Origin: Colwellia sp. MB3u-45
GTDB taxonomy: Bacteria; Pseudomonadota; Gammaproteobacteria; Enterobacterales; Alteromonadaceae
DNA: 64,000 nucleotides
Assembly: GCF_014077005.1 (NCBI RefSeq)
Contig: NZ_JACGVC010000042.1
Span: 1-64,000, forward strand
Direction: 5' to 3'
In this document: one piece after another, positions 36,351 through 44,831 of the stretch
Layout: the number at the start of each line of letters is the position of its first letter
How positions within the stretch are numbered: the stretch's first letter is position 1
Program-made: the position numbers and the translations under genes
The notes under the pieces: model-generated
Told to the model about the DNA's origin: nothing
The model's input: the letters and a program-made list of their open reading frames with translations, nothing else
Databases searched by the model: none

Positions 36351-36734
36351 GAGGCTTCTCCAAAGGTAATTTTAATTAACGTATTATTATAGTGTATAGG
36401 TTTTTTACATTGAGGTGTATGTTGTGGGATGAATATAGGTCGTTAGAGTCAGGTCTTAATATGCCGCTTTGTTGTGGTTAATGGTTGACGCCTCAGATGA
36501 AATTAACTGGGTTGTTTATATTTGGCCCGTCACGTTGACAGACTGAAGTTCGACCTAAAGAAATGGCCAAACACTATATAGCCTGCCATAGGCGCTATAT
36601 GTAATGTTGATTTAATGTTTGCTTAAACCATAAACCTGTAGCGACATGGATCTTGATACTTGGGTTGTGACTAGAACGAATCCCACGTGTTTGTATGCAG
36701 GTACTTAGTTTAGGTAATTAGTTTTTTCTGAACA
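36351..36734. other. Intergenic region, no gene seen
   Basis: About 380 bp without a supportable gene. It contains an ATATAGC/GCTATAT inverted repeat (36576-36600) with an inner GCC/GGC pair. Confidence 0.5.
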
Positions 36735-36761
36735 TAAAAAAGCCCCGTATTAAACGAGGCT
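36735..36761 (-). terminator. Terminator of cheX
   Basis: Minus strand AGCCTCGT pairs with ACGGGGCT (one U-G pair) across a 5-nt loop, then TTTTTT. The 17 bases CTGAACATAAAAAAGCC at 36728-36744 occur identically beside the hutH terminator (17406-17422). Confidence 0.85.
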
Positions 36762-36782
36762 AAATATTGTTATGCAAAGCGA

Positions 36783-37247
36783 TTATTTATTGAAACTAAA
36801 TTCAATATACGCATTACCGTATTCAGACGTTAGCGGCATGATGATAACGGGTCCGTCAGCTTTGTGATGAATAGTGTGATCAATGCCAGAAACCACTATA
36901 GGGGTTGCCATATCAAACTCAATGCCTTTCTCACTTAGCATACGTTTTGCGCCGCCAGTAACCATATTGGTAATTTCACCCACTAAATCAGTAATTTCGT
37001 CATTGATTTCATCTGGGCCTTCACCAACCATTTTCTTCATAGTGGCCAGTGCTAACTTGGCTTCAAAGGTAATAGATAAAGAACCTTTAGTTTGTTTGCC
37101 TACCATACCAATTAAACCTGAAACATCGCCTTTTGCTATTTCATTTTTTTTCAAACGAGGTTTTTCAGGCTTTAATTCCATTTGCGCCATGGTTGACATA
37201 ACGTTTAGCATTGAAGAAAGAAAGGGGTTGATAAAGTCTACATTCAT
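36783..37247 (-). CDS. CheX-like chemotaxis phosphatase domain protein
   Basis: A 154-residue single-domain CheC/CheX-family protein. The phosphatase-type motif ExxN is at E91-I-T-N94 in DLVGEITNMVTGGAKR, followed by GIEFDMATPIVVSG. CheX dephosphorylates CheY~P or other receiver domains. Stand-alone copies away from chemotaxis operons, like this one, are common in Alteromonadales and Vibrionales. GGAAAAA precedes the ATG. The receiver it acts on is not evident here. Confidence 0.85.
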   Translation of the reverse strand: MNVDFINPFLSSMLNVMSTMAQMELKPEKPRLKKNEIAKGDVSGLIGMVGKQTKGSLSITFEAKLALATMKKMVGEGPDEINDEITDLVGEITNMVTGGAKRMLSEKGIEFDMATPIVVSGIDHTIHHKADGPVIIMPLTSEYGNAYIEFSFNK

Positions 37248-37326
37248 AAATGTTTTTCCAAAAGCTTTTCTTTAATGTAGTTACTTGATTTTGCACATTT
37301 ATCAGCAAAACCTAAATGTAACTATA

Positions 37327-37827
37327 TTAATCATTAATTTTAATGTGATGCATAGTAACTGATTTGTTGAAAGTTAAGCTACCTTTTATCCTTGTACTGT
37401 AAAAATTAACGGTATTGACCTGTTGTGGATAACGCTTGGTTAGCAAGCTGTTGATTATTTTTAGTCCAATCAACGAATGATCGAACGCCGCTTCTTGATA
37501 AAGAAAAATTTTGCCTTTATTAACTTCAAATCCGATCCAGTTCAAGGGTATTGCTTGGCCTTGATAATAAAGCTGAAAATTTTCTTCAATATATTGGCGA
37601 ATAATATTTTCGTAATCTGGATGAGCAATTGAAAAATGGATCTGCTTTGATTCTGCAATCGCGTTATCAATGTCGTGAGCGGTTATTTGGTGAATAACTT
37701 CAATCGACTGAGTACGCTCATTTAAGGTTAAATCCGTCATGCTAAAAAAATAACGGTGGGCAACCGCGTTAACGGCTAACCCACACAATAGCAAAACAAA
37801 AATTTGTTTAGCTAGGTTTAACAACAT
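37327..37827 (-). CDS. DUF6702 family exported protein
   Basis: A 166-residue protein with a signal peptide (ends near AVAHRYFFS) and the DUF6702 fold, marked by HRYFFSMTDL near the N-terminus and HQITAHDIDNAI. Its ATG overlaps the stop of the upstream M1 peptidase by one base (TAATG), so the two are coupled. In other marine bacteria DUF6702 genes also lie next to M1-type peptidases. The role is unknown; it might assist folding or localisation of the peptidase. Confidence 0.8.
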   Translation of the reverse strand: MLLNLAKQIFVLLLCGLAVNAVAHRYFFSMTDLTLNERTQSIEVIHQITAHDIDNAIAESKQIHFSIAHPDYENIIRQYIEENFQLYYQGQAIPLNWIGFEVNKGKIFLYQEAAFDHSLIGLKIINSLLTKRYPQQVNTVNFYSTRIKGSLTFNKSVTMHHIKIND

Positions 37828-40184
37828 TATTGCTGTTCAACCTCCGCTTGTGCTTCTGCATTTTTTTCATCAGCACTTTTTAATTCAACGTTGTAATCAC
37901 GCATCATGTCTTTTTTCTTACGTTTGTATAAATCAAAGCGAGACTTAATTAGACGTGCAGGCCAGTAGTTGTTACTAACATCTACATCCGCTGTCTCCCA
38001 GTTAGGGTCAATCGCAATGCCAGTTATTTCTTGGTCACGAATAAATAATTTAGACACTTTTTTGCTGTCACGACGCCAGATTTCAGCGGGTATTGTGACC
38101 CGTTCAACGCTGTTATCAGCATAAGTAAGATCTAAAATAATCGGCATAACTAAGCCACCTTTATTTTCAAAATCAACAATATAGAAGTTTCTTTCGTCAA
38201 GTAGTAGGTCTTTTTGCCATTGTTCTAATTTTTTATGGCTTTTGTTATATTTATTACGTGCTTTGTTTGTCGCGGTAAACTTGTCATGTTCGTTGTAAAA
38301 ATCTAACAATTGAGGTTTATCATCCGTGCGAAGCCACTGGCCATTATTGCGAATTTTGCTAATAAAATCAGGTTGTTCGTTGTATAGTGCTCGTTCCCAA
38401 GCTTCTTCCGTATCTGGGTTTTGGCTATTTGGACGGTACAAGTGAATGTTACCTAAAGCAATATCAACATGATCTGTGGTGTAGAACCAACCACGCCAAA
38501 ACCAGTCTAAATCAACACCTGAGGCATCTTCCATGGTACGGAAAAAGTCAGCAGGGGTCGGGCGTTTAAACTTCCAACGTTGGGCATATTCTTTAAAAGC
38601 AAAATCAAACAATTCACGACCCATAATAGTTTCACGTAAAATGTTTAATGCGGTTGCTGGTTTGCCGTAAGCGTTGTTACCAAATTGCAAAATTGACTCT
38701 GAATTAGTCATGATGGGCACTTGGTTATCACTTTTCATGTAACTGATCATATTAGCGGCATTACCACGGCGAGAAGGATAGCCTTCTTCCCATGCTTGCT
38801 CAGCGACAAATTGTAGGAAAGTGTTCAATCCTTCATCCATCCAGGTCCACTGACGTTCGTCAGAGTTAACAATCATGGGGAAATAGTTATGACCTACTTC
38901 ATGAATAATAACGCCAATTAAGCCGTATTTAGTTTTGCGAGAATAAGTTTTTTCACCGGTTTCTTTATCTAACGTCGGGCGTGGGCCATTAAAAGTGATC
39001 ATGGGATATTCCATGCCACCAACAGGACCGTTTACTGAGATAGAAACAGGATATGGATAAGCAAAGGTATACTTATTATATTGTTCCATCGTATGGATAA
39101 TGGCCTCAGTAGAGTACTTTTCCCATAATGGATTACCTTCATTCGGGTAGTAAGACATTGCCATAGTGTCAGTTTTACCCTCTTGATAGCCTTGTGCATC
39201 CCAAATAAATTTACGGCTTGAGGCAAAGGCAAAGTCACGAACATTTTTCGCTTCAAATTGCCAAGTTTTGGTTTTAGTCGCGCGAGACTTTTCGTTTGCT
39301 AACGCTTCTTCAGGGGTAATAACTAAAACGGGCTTATCAGATTTTTTAGCTTTTTCTAAACGCTTACGCTGATTTTTTGTTAAGACCTCTTTCGGGTTTT
39401 GCAAGACACCAGTTGCCGCAACAACGTGATCAGCAGGAACAGTAATGCTGACGTTATAATCACCAAACTCTAAGGCAAATTCACCGCTACCAATAAACTG
39501 CTTATTTTGCCAACCCATTACGTCATAATAGGCTGCCGCGCGTGGGAACCAGCTAGCAACTTCATAAAGGTAATTGTCATCTTCTTTAAAGTATTCGTAA
39601 CCTGAGCGGCCACCTAGTACTTTTTGCTCATGTAATTGGTAATTCCAATTAATGTTTAACTCGACACTATCGCCAGATTTAAGTACTTTTGGCAGATCGA
39701 TGCGCATCATAGTGCCATTAATGACATAACTTAAGGCTTTGCCGTTTGCACCAGTAACCTGAGTAATATCATAACCGCCCTGAAACTCGTCTGTTTGAAT
39801 GGCATTGCGGAAACTACTGTAAGTCACTTTTTTCTTAGGCGCGGTTTGTGTTGTTTTTGCACCGGAATTTTCGGCTAACTTATTTTGGTCTAACTGCATC
39901 CATAAGTAACGCAGGGTATCAGGAGAATTATTCGTGTAATCAATAGTTTCATCACCTGACAGGGTTTGCTTTTCGTCATTTAATCGAATATTAATTTTGT
40001 AATCAACATCTTGTTGCCAATATTGATGACCCGGTGCGCCAGACGCGGTACGATAAGTATTTGGCGTTGGTAAGCTCTCTTCCAGTTGACGAAATTTATC
40101 GTCACTTATGCTGTTTTTTGCTAAGGCCTGGCCACTAGCAGCAATACAAACACAAAGTAAGGCTGATTTAATTGAATATTTCAT
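37827..40184 (-). CDS. M1 family zinc metallopeptidase, exported
   Basis: A 785-residue gluzincin with a signal peptide (1-22, cleavage after SGQALA). The N-terminal aminopeptidase-like beta domain (about 55-270) leads to GGMEYP (389-394, a variant of the exopeptidase GxMEN motif) and the zinc site H428-E-V-G-H432 with E451 (WMDEGLNTF). Close relatives are uncharacterised secreted M1-like peptidases. The C-terminal tail is rich in charged repeats (EKNAEAQAEVEQQ). GGGGAA precedes the ATG. Confidence 0.92.
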   Translation of the reverse strand: MKYSIKSALLCVCIAASGQALAKNSISDDKFRQLEESLPTPNTYRTASGAPGHQYWQQDVDYKINIRLNDEKQTLSGDETIDYTNNSPDTLRYLWMQLDQNKLAENSGAKTTQTAPKKKVTYSSFRNAIQTDEFQGGYDITQVTGANGKALSYVINGTMMRIDLPKVLKSGDSVELNINWNYQLHEQKVLGGRSGYEYFKEDDNYLYEVASWFPRAAAYYDVMGWQNKQFIGSGEFALEFGDYNVSITVPADHVVAATGVLQNPKEVLTKNQRKRLEKAKKSDKPVLVITPEEALANEKSRATKTKTWQFEAKNVRDFAFASSRKFIWDAQGYQEGKTDTMAMSYYPNEGNPLWEKYSTEAIIHTMEQYNKYTFAYPYPVSISVNGPVGGMEYPMITFNGPRPTLDKETGEKTYSRKTKYGLIGVIIHEVGHNYFPMIVNSDERQWTWMDEGLNTFLQFVAEQAWEEGYPSRRGNAANMISYMKSDNQVPIMTNSESILQFGNNAYGKPATALNILRETIMGRELFDFAFKEYAQRWKFKRPTPADFFRTMEDASGVDLDWFWRGWFYTTDHVDIALGNIHLYRPNSQNPDTEEAWERALYNEQPDFISKIRNNGQWLRTDDKPQLLDFYNEHDKFTATNKARNKYNKSHKKLEQWQKDLLLDERNFYIVDFENKGGLVMPIILDLTYADNSVERVTIPAEIWRRDSKKVSKLFIRDQEITGIAIDPNWETADVDVSNNYWPARLIKSRFDLYKRKKKDMMRDYNVELKSADEKNAEAQAEVEQQ

Positions 40185-40835
40185 GATTCCCCTGATAGTT
40201 GTAAACCGAGTAATTTCTTAATAATCATGCGTTATAACACTTTTTTAACCAATAGGTCAGGTTGGTGAAGTGAAATATGCGACAAATTGCACAATAAATA
40301 GGTTAAGTTGTTGCTGTTGAATGTTTATCGTGACGGAACCGATTAGGCACTAAGGATTAATACCAGCACTTTACTCAATACTTTCTGGCAGCTGTTAACA
40401 TTCTGGTATCCAATAGTTACAGCATTTCTATCAAAAAATTGTTTATTGGATTCAAGTCATAGACAAAATATCACGCCATTCAACACCTAGGTTTTAGTGA
40501 TATTACTGAGCTTAAAAACTATGTTAACCTCGAACTGTTGAAGAGATAATGCAGCGAAAGTTATGATTAACTCATGCTAATGAAGATGAAAAGATTGCAC
40601 TGACCGATTAAAATCTGTTGTTTTTTCAGCAGTATAAGTTTGTTTATTTGGTATAGTGAATACAAGATGAATTATTTTAAAAGCTCTTAGCGTTTTGTAA
40701 TCTATAACAAGAATAGGCCGGTTAAATTTCACGAATTTTTTGTAGTCGTAAAGTATGCAGAACCAGTGCTTTATTCAGCTTTATTCAGCGATATTCAGCG
40801 ATATTAACCCCTGTTATCTATAAAAAAGGATTTTT
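40185..40835. other. Intergenic region, with a small tandem repeat
   Basis: 651 bp with no gene that can be supported. Near the right end a 10-bp unit (TTATTCAGCT, TTATTCAGCG, ATATTCAGCG) occurs three times at 40771-40800 with a partial fourth. Confidence 0.5.
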
Positions 40836-41384
40836 ATGTTTTCAAAATTTCTAAAATCAGTGCTAATTTTTAATCGTTCAGAAAATAAAGCGCCAAACTT
40901 TATCCTCATCTATCTTTTAATATCACTGGCTTGGCACAATCAAATTTTTATTACTTTTTTTGTCAGTCATGGTGGTTTTACAGAACGATTAAATGCTGCA
41001 TTAGTTGAACATTCTCATCAATATGTACTGGTGTTATTGTTGACCCTATTATTTTTTATTCTGCGTTTGTCGATGCTTTATTTACTCAATAAAACCGATG
41101 AGTTTATTGACGCAGATGAACCGATGATAGTTAAAGTAGGCAGTGACCAAATAGTTAAAGAAAATAAAGATGTGGTTCGCTTACTAGCGCTGTTGGGCGA
41201 AACCAAAGCGCAATTAGCTAAAGTAAAAGCTCGTGAGGTTTCAGCACAGGCAGATAAAAAAAAGACCATAAGTAACATCTTGGCTGTGCAAGCTGAGTTA
41301 GAACTAGCGTTAGCTGATATCGCTATATTGGGTAAGTCTAACGAAGAATTAAGGGCTAAACTTAAGCAGTATTTAGCAGCTTAA
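40836..41384 (+). CDS. Unknown membrane protein with C-terminal coiled coil
   Basis: A 182-residue protein with two membrane helices (about 20-44 and 62-82) and then a cytoplasmic coiled coil (about 105-180: VVRLLALLGETKAQLAKVKAREV ... ELELALADIAILGKSNEELRAKL). AAAAGGA lies about 8 nt before the ATG. It stands alone between the M1 peptidase and dusA. I do not recognise the family. Confidence 0.6.
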   Translation: MFSKFLKSVLIFNRSENKAPNFILIYLLISLAWHNQIFITFFVSHGGFTERLNAALVEHSHQYVLVLLLTLLFFILRLSMLYLLNKTDEFIDADEPMIVKVGSDQIVKENKDVVRLLALLGETKAQLAKVKAREVSAQADKKKTISNILAVQAELELALADIAILGKSNEELRAKLKQYLAA

Positions 41385-41605
41385 GTGATAAGTTGTTCAT
41401 TAATGATTAGCTAAATTTAATTATTTAAGCTTGTCTTGTTAGTCATATTTAAACAAAAAATTGCAAGCTATTGGTATTTTAAGTGCCATAGCACAATATA
41501 ATTTCTTTTGTTTCGCATCACTAAAGCCTTTATAATTAGTCAATATTTCAGGAGTTGTTATCTACAGCTACCTTCGCTTTACACTTAAAGGTTTTTTATC
41601 ACTTT

Positions 41606-42592
41606 ATGATTTCACATAAACTTTCTATTGCCCCTATGCTCGATTGGACTGATCGCCATTGTCGTTATTTTTATCGCGTAATGTCTAAGCAAACGGTCTT
41701 GTATACCGAAATGGTTACTACGGGGGCAATATTGCACGGAAAAGGTAATTACTTGGCCTATAACGAGCAGGAGCACCCATTGGTGTTGCAGCTTGGTGGT
41801 AGTGATGTAAAGGCGATGACTGAATGTGCAAAAATTGCTGAGCAGCAAGGTTACGACGAAATCAATATCAATGTGGGTTGTCCGTCAGACCGAGTGCAAA
41901 ATGGCAAGTTTGGTGCTTGTTTAATGGCTGAGCCAGCGTTAGTTGCCGATTGTGTTGCTAGTATGCAAAACGCGACTAAGATCCCCACAACGGTAAAATC
42001 TCGTATTGGTATTGACGATCTCGACAGTTATGAGTTTTTGCAGCAGTTTTTAACAACAGTTAGTGCGGCGGGGTGTCAGCACTTTATTATTCATGCTCGC
42101 AAAGCTTGGTTAAGTGGTTTAAGCCCAAAACAAAACAGAGATATTCCACCACTTGATTACCAGCGGGTTTATCAACTTAAACAAGATTTCCAACAGTTAG
42201 ATATTTCAATTAATGGCGGTATAACAACGTTTGCACAAGCGAATGAGCACATGCAGCATATTGATGGCGTGATGATTGGCCGCGAAATTTACCAAAATCC
42301 TTATATGCTAACCGAAGCTGACAATGAAATTTGGCAAGCTGGTGTTGAGGTTAAGTCACGACAAGCCGTGCTCAATGAAATGGTTGACTATATTGACCGT
42401 CACGTTGCCAGTGGTGGTCGTGCCTGGCATGTGGCAAGACATATGTTAGGTTTATGTAATGGCTTAGCAGGCGCTAAACAATTTCGTCGTTATTTAAGTG
42501 AAAATGCCAATGGCGAAAATGTCGGTGGTGAAGTACTGCAACAAGCTTTTGATAAAGTATTACAACTTAACCCTGAGCTAACAGTGATCTAA
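41606..42592 (+). CDS. dusA: tRNA-dihydrouridine synthase A
   Basis: DusA reduces uridines 20 and 20a in tRNA with FMN. Signatures are SIAPMLDWTDRHCR near the N-terminus, TEMVTTGAI, the catalytic Cys92 in NVGCPSDRVQNGKFGACLM, and IIHARKAWLSGLSPK. The frame is open 17 codons further to a TTG at 41555, but the first ATG, at 41606, gives 328 residues and fits the family; a ribosome binding site is weak for both. E. coli dusA is a known prophage attachment gene, but no integrated element is visible here. Confidence 0.94.
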   Translation: MISHKLSIAPMLDWTDRHCRYFYRVMSKQTVLYTEMVTTGAILHGKGNYLAYNEQEHPLVLQLGGSDVKAMTECAKIAEQQGYDEININVGCPSDRVQNGKFGACLMAEPALVADCVASMQNATKIPTTVKSRIGIDDLDSYEFLQQFLTTVSAAGCQHFIIHARKAWLSGLSPKQNRDIPPLDYQRVYQLKQDFQQLDISINGGITTFAQANEHMQHIDGVMIGREIYQNPYMLTEADNEIWQAGVEVKSRQAVLNEMVDYIDRHVASGGRAWHVARHMLGLCNGLAGAKQFRRYLSENANGENVGGEVLQQAFDKVLQLNPELTVI

Positions 42593-42887
42593 AGGTGATC
42601 TAGCCTTAATGTCGGTTTATTATCACTGAACTAGGTACTTTATATGCTGAATACTTAGCGCTATTTAGCGCTTTAAGGGTCCCAATACCGGAAAGTCTGT
42701 ACTCGATTTTGGGACTTCGCTATCATTTTATCAGTAGGGTTTTGTTTAATTGATGTTTGCACAAATCTCACTATATATTAGTAAATTTAACCACATCGAA
42801 GGGATATTAGCGTCTACTTAGCCTAGTTAATGTTTGTATTAAAATAAATTAACTTTAAAAACAATGAATTAGGTTTCATTTAAATCT
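42593..42887. other. Intergenic region downstream of dusA
   Basis: No gene seen. It contains an imperfect hairpin GTCCCAA/TTGGGAC (42679-42715), without a following T tract, and AGCGCT twice just before it. Confidence 0.5.
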
Positions 42888-42902
42888 TGGCATAACCTTT
42901 GT
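42888..42902 (+). promoter_or_regulatory. Candidate sigma-54 promoter
   Basis: TGGCATAACCTTTGT has TGGCAT, a 5-bp spacer and TTGT. It differs from consensus (TGGCAC, TTGC) at one base in each element. The psp promoter near 44.44 kb has the same -12 element and a similar look. The predicted start is near 42914, 61 nt before the small ORF. Confidence 0.5.
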
Positions 42903-42974
42903 AAGTGTTTATATAACTTATTTAATAACACGTTAAAAATATAGTGTTATAAACAGCTTAAAAGGAATTATACC

Positions 42975-43073
42975 ATGCTAAGTTTCACGCTATTATTTAC
43001 GCTATTTATGTTGCCTAGTGTTTGTGTGCTGGCGACCTCATTGATTGTCGCTCATTTAGAACAAGGTAATTAA
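42975..43073 (+). CDS. Candidate small membrane protein (32 codons)
   Basis: MLSFTLLFTLFMLPSVCVLA begins a 32-residue peptide that is one long hydrophobic helix with a short charged tail ending LEQGN. AAGGA is 8 nt before the ATG. A sigma-54-like promoter and a hairpin (ATAACAC/GTGTTAT) lie upstream. It is 202 nt before sseA. No homologue is known to me. The context suggests a stress-induced small membrane protein, perhaps analogous to PspG, but this is inference. Confidence 0.45.
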   Translation: MLSFTLLFTLFMLPSVCVLATSLIVAHLEQGN

Positions 43074-43275
43074 TCCTTGTTATCTGTTACCTTAAAACGT
43101 AAAGCTAACGAAAAATGACCTAAAATTGTTTATGGCTATTTAGTAATATAACTCACCAATCTAACTGCATTTTATACCTTGATTACGCTTTTGAAAGCTC
43201 TCTTTAGCTAAATACTGTACTTTCGTGTTTAACTCGGCTAATTTTGCTTTACGCTTATCAGCAAAAGTTTAGATT

Positions 43276-44151
43276 ATGACGTATTTTCAGCAATTAATTT
43301 CCTGTATCGATTTGCACGCAATACTAGGGAGTAAAGACCTTGTGGTGTTAGATGCAAGTATTCCACCTGTGGGTAACATGACTGCACCAGCATATAGTTG
43401 GCCTGAATATCGTCTGCCCAACGCTCGCCGTTTCGACTTAAATCAACACTTCTCAGATCTCGCTAGTGATTTACCCCACACCATGCCATCAGCGAGTCAT
43501 TTTGAGCTAGCTGCAAAAGCGTTAGGCATTAACCAGCAAAGCCAAATTGTGGTTTATGATGATTTAGGTTTATTTTCTGCCGCGCGGGCTTGGTATATGT
43601 TTAGAGCCATGGGCCATAAAAATATTGCCGTATTAGACGGTGGTTTACCTTATTGGCTCAAATTGAAGAAACCTGTCGCGGATCCCCAAACCAATATCCA
43701 TGCTAAGCAGCACCAAGTTATTGGTAATTTTGTTGCCAAAGAGCAAGTAGGCTACTTTTGTAACTGGCGTGAAGTTGCCACTCAAACTGATTCGCAAGCT
43801 GAACTTATTCTCGATGCGCGTGCTGAACGTCGCTTTAAGGGACTAGATGCAGAGCCTCGTGCGGGTGTGCGTAGTGGCCATATGCCAAATGCAAAAAACT
43901 TAGCCTACAAGCATTTGTTCAATCAAGGGCGGTTTAAATCACCTGATGAATTAGCCAAAATTTTTGCGCATATTAACGCTAATAAACAAGCGATGATCAT
44001 GAGCTGCGGCTCAGGTGTTACCGCTTGCATTTTGGCGCTGGCTGCAGACATTATCGGTCATAAAAATGTGCGAGTATATGACGGATCTTGGAGCGAATGG
44101 GGCTCGTTACCTAACACCATCGTTGAAACCGCCACGAATAACTTTGAGTAA
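43276..44151 (+). CDS. sseA: Sulfurtransferase of the 3-mercaptopyruvate/thiosulfate type
   Basis: Two rhodanese domains (about 5-135 and 165-285) in 291 residues. Only the second has the catalytic cysteine, C244, in the loop CGSGVTA, which is typical of 3-mercaptopyruvate sulfurtransferase (thiosulfate sulfurtransferases have CRKGVTA-like loops). The first has FVDARxxGRFxG-like DARAERRFKGLDAEPRAGVRSGHMPNAKN near the junction. It transfers sulfur to cyanide or thiol acceptors. It lies between the small membrane ORF and the psp locus. The ribosome binding site is weak. Confidence 0.92.
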   Translation: MTYFQQLISCIDLHAILGSKDLVVLDASIPPVGNMTAPAYSWPEYRLPNARRFDLNQHFSDLASDLPHTMPSASHFELAAKALGINQQSQIVVYDDLGLFSAARAWYMFRAMGHKNIAVLDGGLPYWLKLKKPVADPQTNIHAKQHQVIGNFVAKEQVGYFCNWREVATQTDSQAELILDARAERRFKGLDAEPRAGVRSGHMPNAKNLAYKHLFNQGRFKSPDELAKIFAHINANKQAMIMSCGSGVTACILALAADIIGHKNVRVYDGSWSEWGSLPNTIVETATNNFE

Positions 44152-44185
44152 AAATAAGGTTATCAGTACTGTCCCGCCAACCCAA

Positions 44186-44223
44186 CTATGATGACACCAG
44201 CGTTTATTTTTCTGTCATCATAG
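44186..44223. other. Inverted repeat after sseA
   Basis: CTATGATGACA (44186-44196) and TGTCATCATAG (44213-44223) are perfect complements around a 16-nt T-rich loop. It may be the sseA transcript end, but there is no T tract after the stem. Confidence 0.5.
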
Positions 44224-44242
44224 CCACAAATCTACCTGCTAA

Positions 44243-44282
44243 TGGCCTAGCTATAAATTTGATTATAGCTACAAAGCGGCCA
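44243..44282. other. Extended hairpin upstream of the psp operon
   Basis: TGGCC and GGCCA form an outer stem around the perfect TAGCTATAA/TTATAGCTA pair (44248-44256, 44263-44271), with an internal bulge. Confidence 0.5.
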
Positions 44283-44305
44283 AGTAAAATCTTAAATTAA
44301 TTATT

Positions 44306-44340
44306 GGTCAATTTCACTAATTTCAGTGTAGATATTGACC
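44306..44340. promoter_or_regulatory. Nested dyad, candidate enhancer of the psp promoter
   Basis: GGTCAAT (44306-44312) and ATTGACC (44334-44340) enclose CACT/AGTG. It lies about 125-160 bp upstream of the predicted psp transcription start, where a sigma-54 activator such as PspF would bind. The assignment to PspF is inference. Confidence 0.4.
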
Positions 44341-44436
44341 ATATTATAGTTTGACATATTATGTCTTGCGATGGGGCTTTATCTCTATAATTTAATAATA
44401 GTAATAATAACAATTAGTTAAATGTTTTTAAGCAAT

Positions 44437-44451
44437 TGGCACAGCACTTGT
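44437..44451 (+). promoter_or_regulatory. Sigma-54 promoter of the psp operon
   Basis: TGGCACAGCACTTGT has a perfect -24 (TGGCAC), a 5-bp spacer and TTGT (consensus TTGC). Start near 44463. E. coli pspA is likewise sigma-54 dependent and activated by PspF; pspF is not in this window. Confidence 0.8.
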
Positions 44452-44524
44452 AATAGTAATATCAGATACCAAGATGAAGCGTTAACTATTCACGCTTCAT
44501 GTTACTCACATAAGGATATTAATA

Positions 44525-44818
44525 ATGAAACTATTACAAAACAAACAGACATTACGCGCCGTTTTATTATCTTGTACGTTGCTATTTACGATCAATACTT
44601 ATGCGCAAGATACCGGCTTAGCGCAAAATTTAACCTTAAGCGTGCAGGCACAAAAACAAAAAGTTCAGCTTGATTTATCTGCAGAACTCGCACATTCAAT
44701 TAAGGCTGAGTTAGATCGTTTTTCGACTCGTTACAGCACAGTGAAAACTCAAGAGTTAGCGGCAGTTTCAAAGCAAAAAAAATTAGTGACAAAAAAACAA
44801 CAAACTTCAGCGTATTAA
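44525..44818 (+). CDS. Exported protein of unknown function, first gene of the psp operon
   Basis: 97 residues with a signal peptide (about 1-27, cleavage near NTYAQD) and a short, charged, helical mature part (SAELAHSIKAELDRFSTRYS) with a basic C-terminus. AAGGA lies 8 nt before the ATG. It is the first gene after the sigma-54 promoter and ends 13 nt before pspA, so it is co-induced with it. I do not recognise the family. A larger overlapping frame that starts at 44422 is discarded. Confidence 0.75.
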   Translation: MKLLQNKQTLRAVLLSCTLLFTINTYAQDTGLAQNLTLSVQAQKQKVQLDLSAELAHSIKAELDRFSTRYSTVKTQELAAVSKQKKLVTKKQQTSAY

Positions 44819-44831
44819 TAGGAGATATACC

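Noticed and set aside
42679-42715. GTCCCAA/TTGGGAC hairpin as the dusA terminator
   Set aside because: Long loop and no T tract after the stem.
44422-44673. 83-codon plus-strand frame overlapping the first psp gene
   Set aside because: It covers the sigma-54 promoter, so its start could not be transcribed from that promoter; the 97-residue frame has signal peptide and ribosome binding site.
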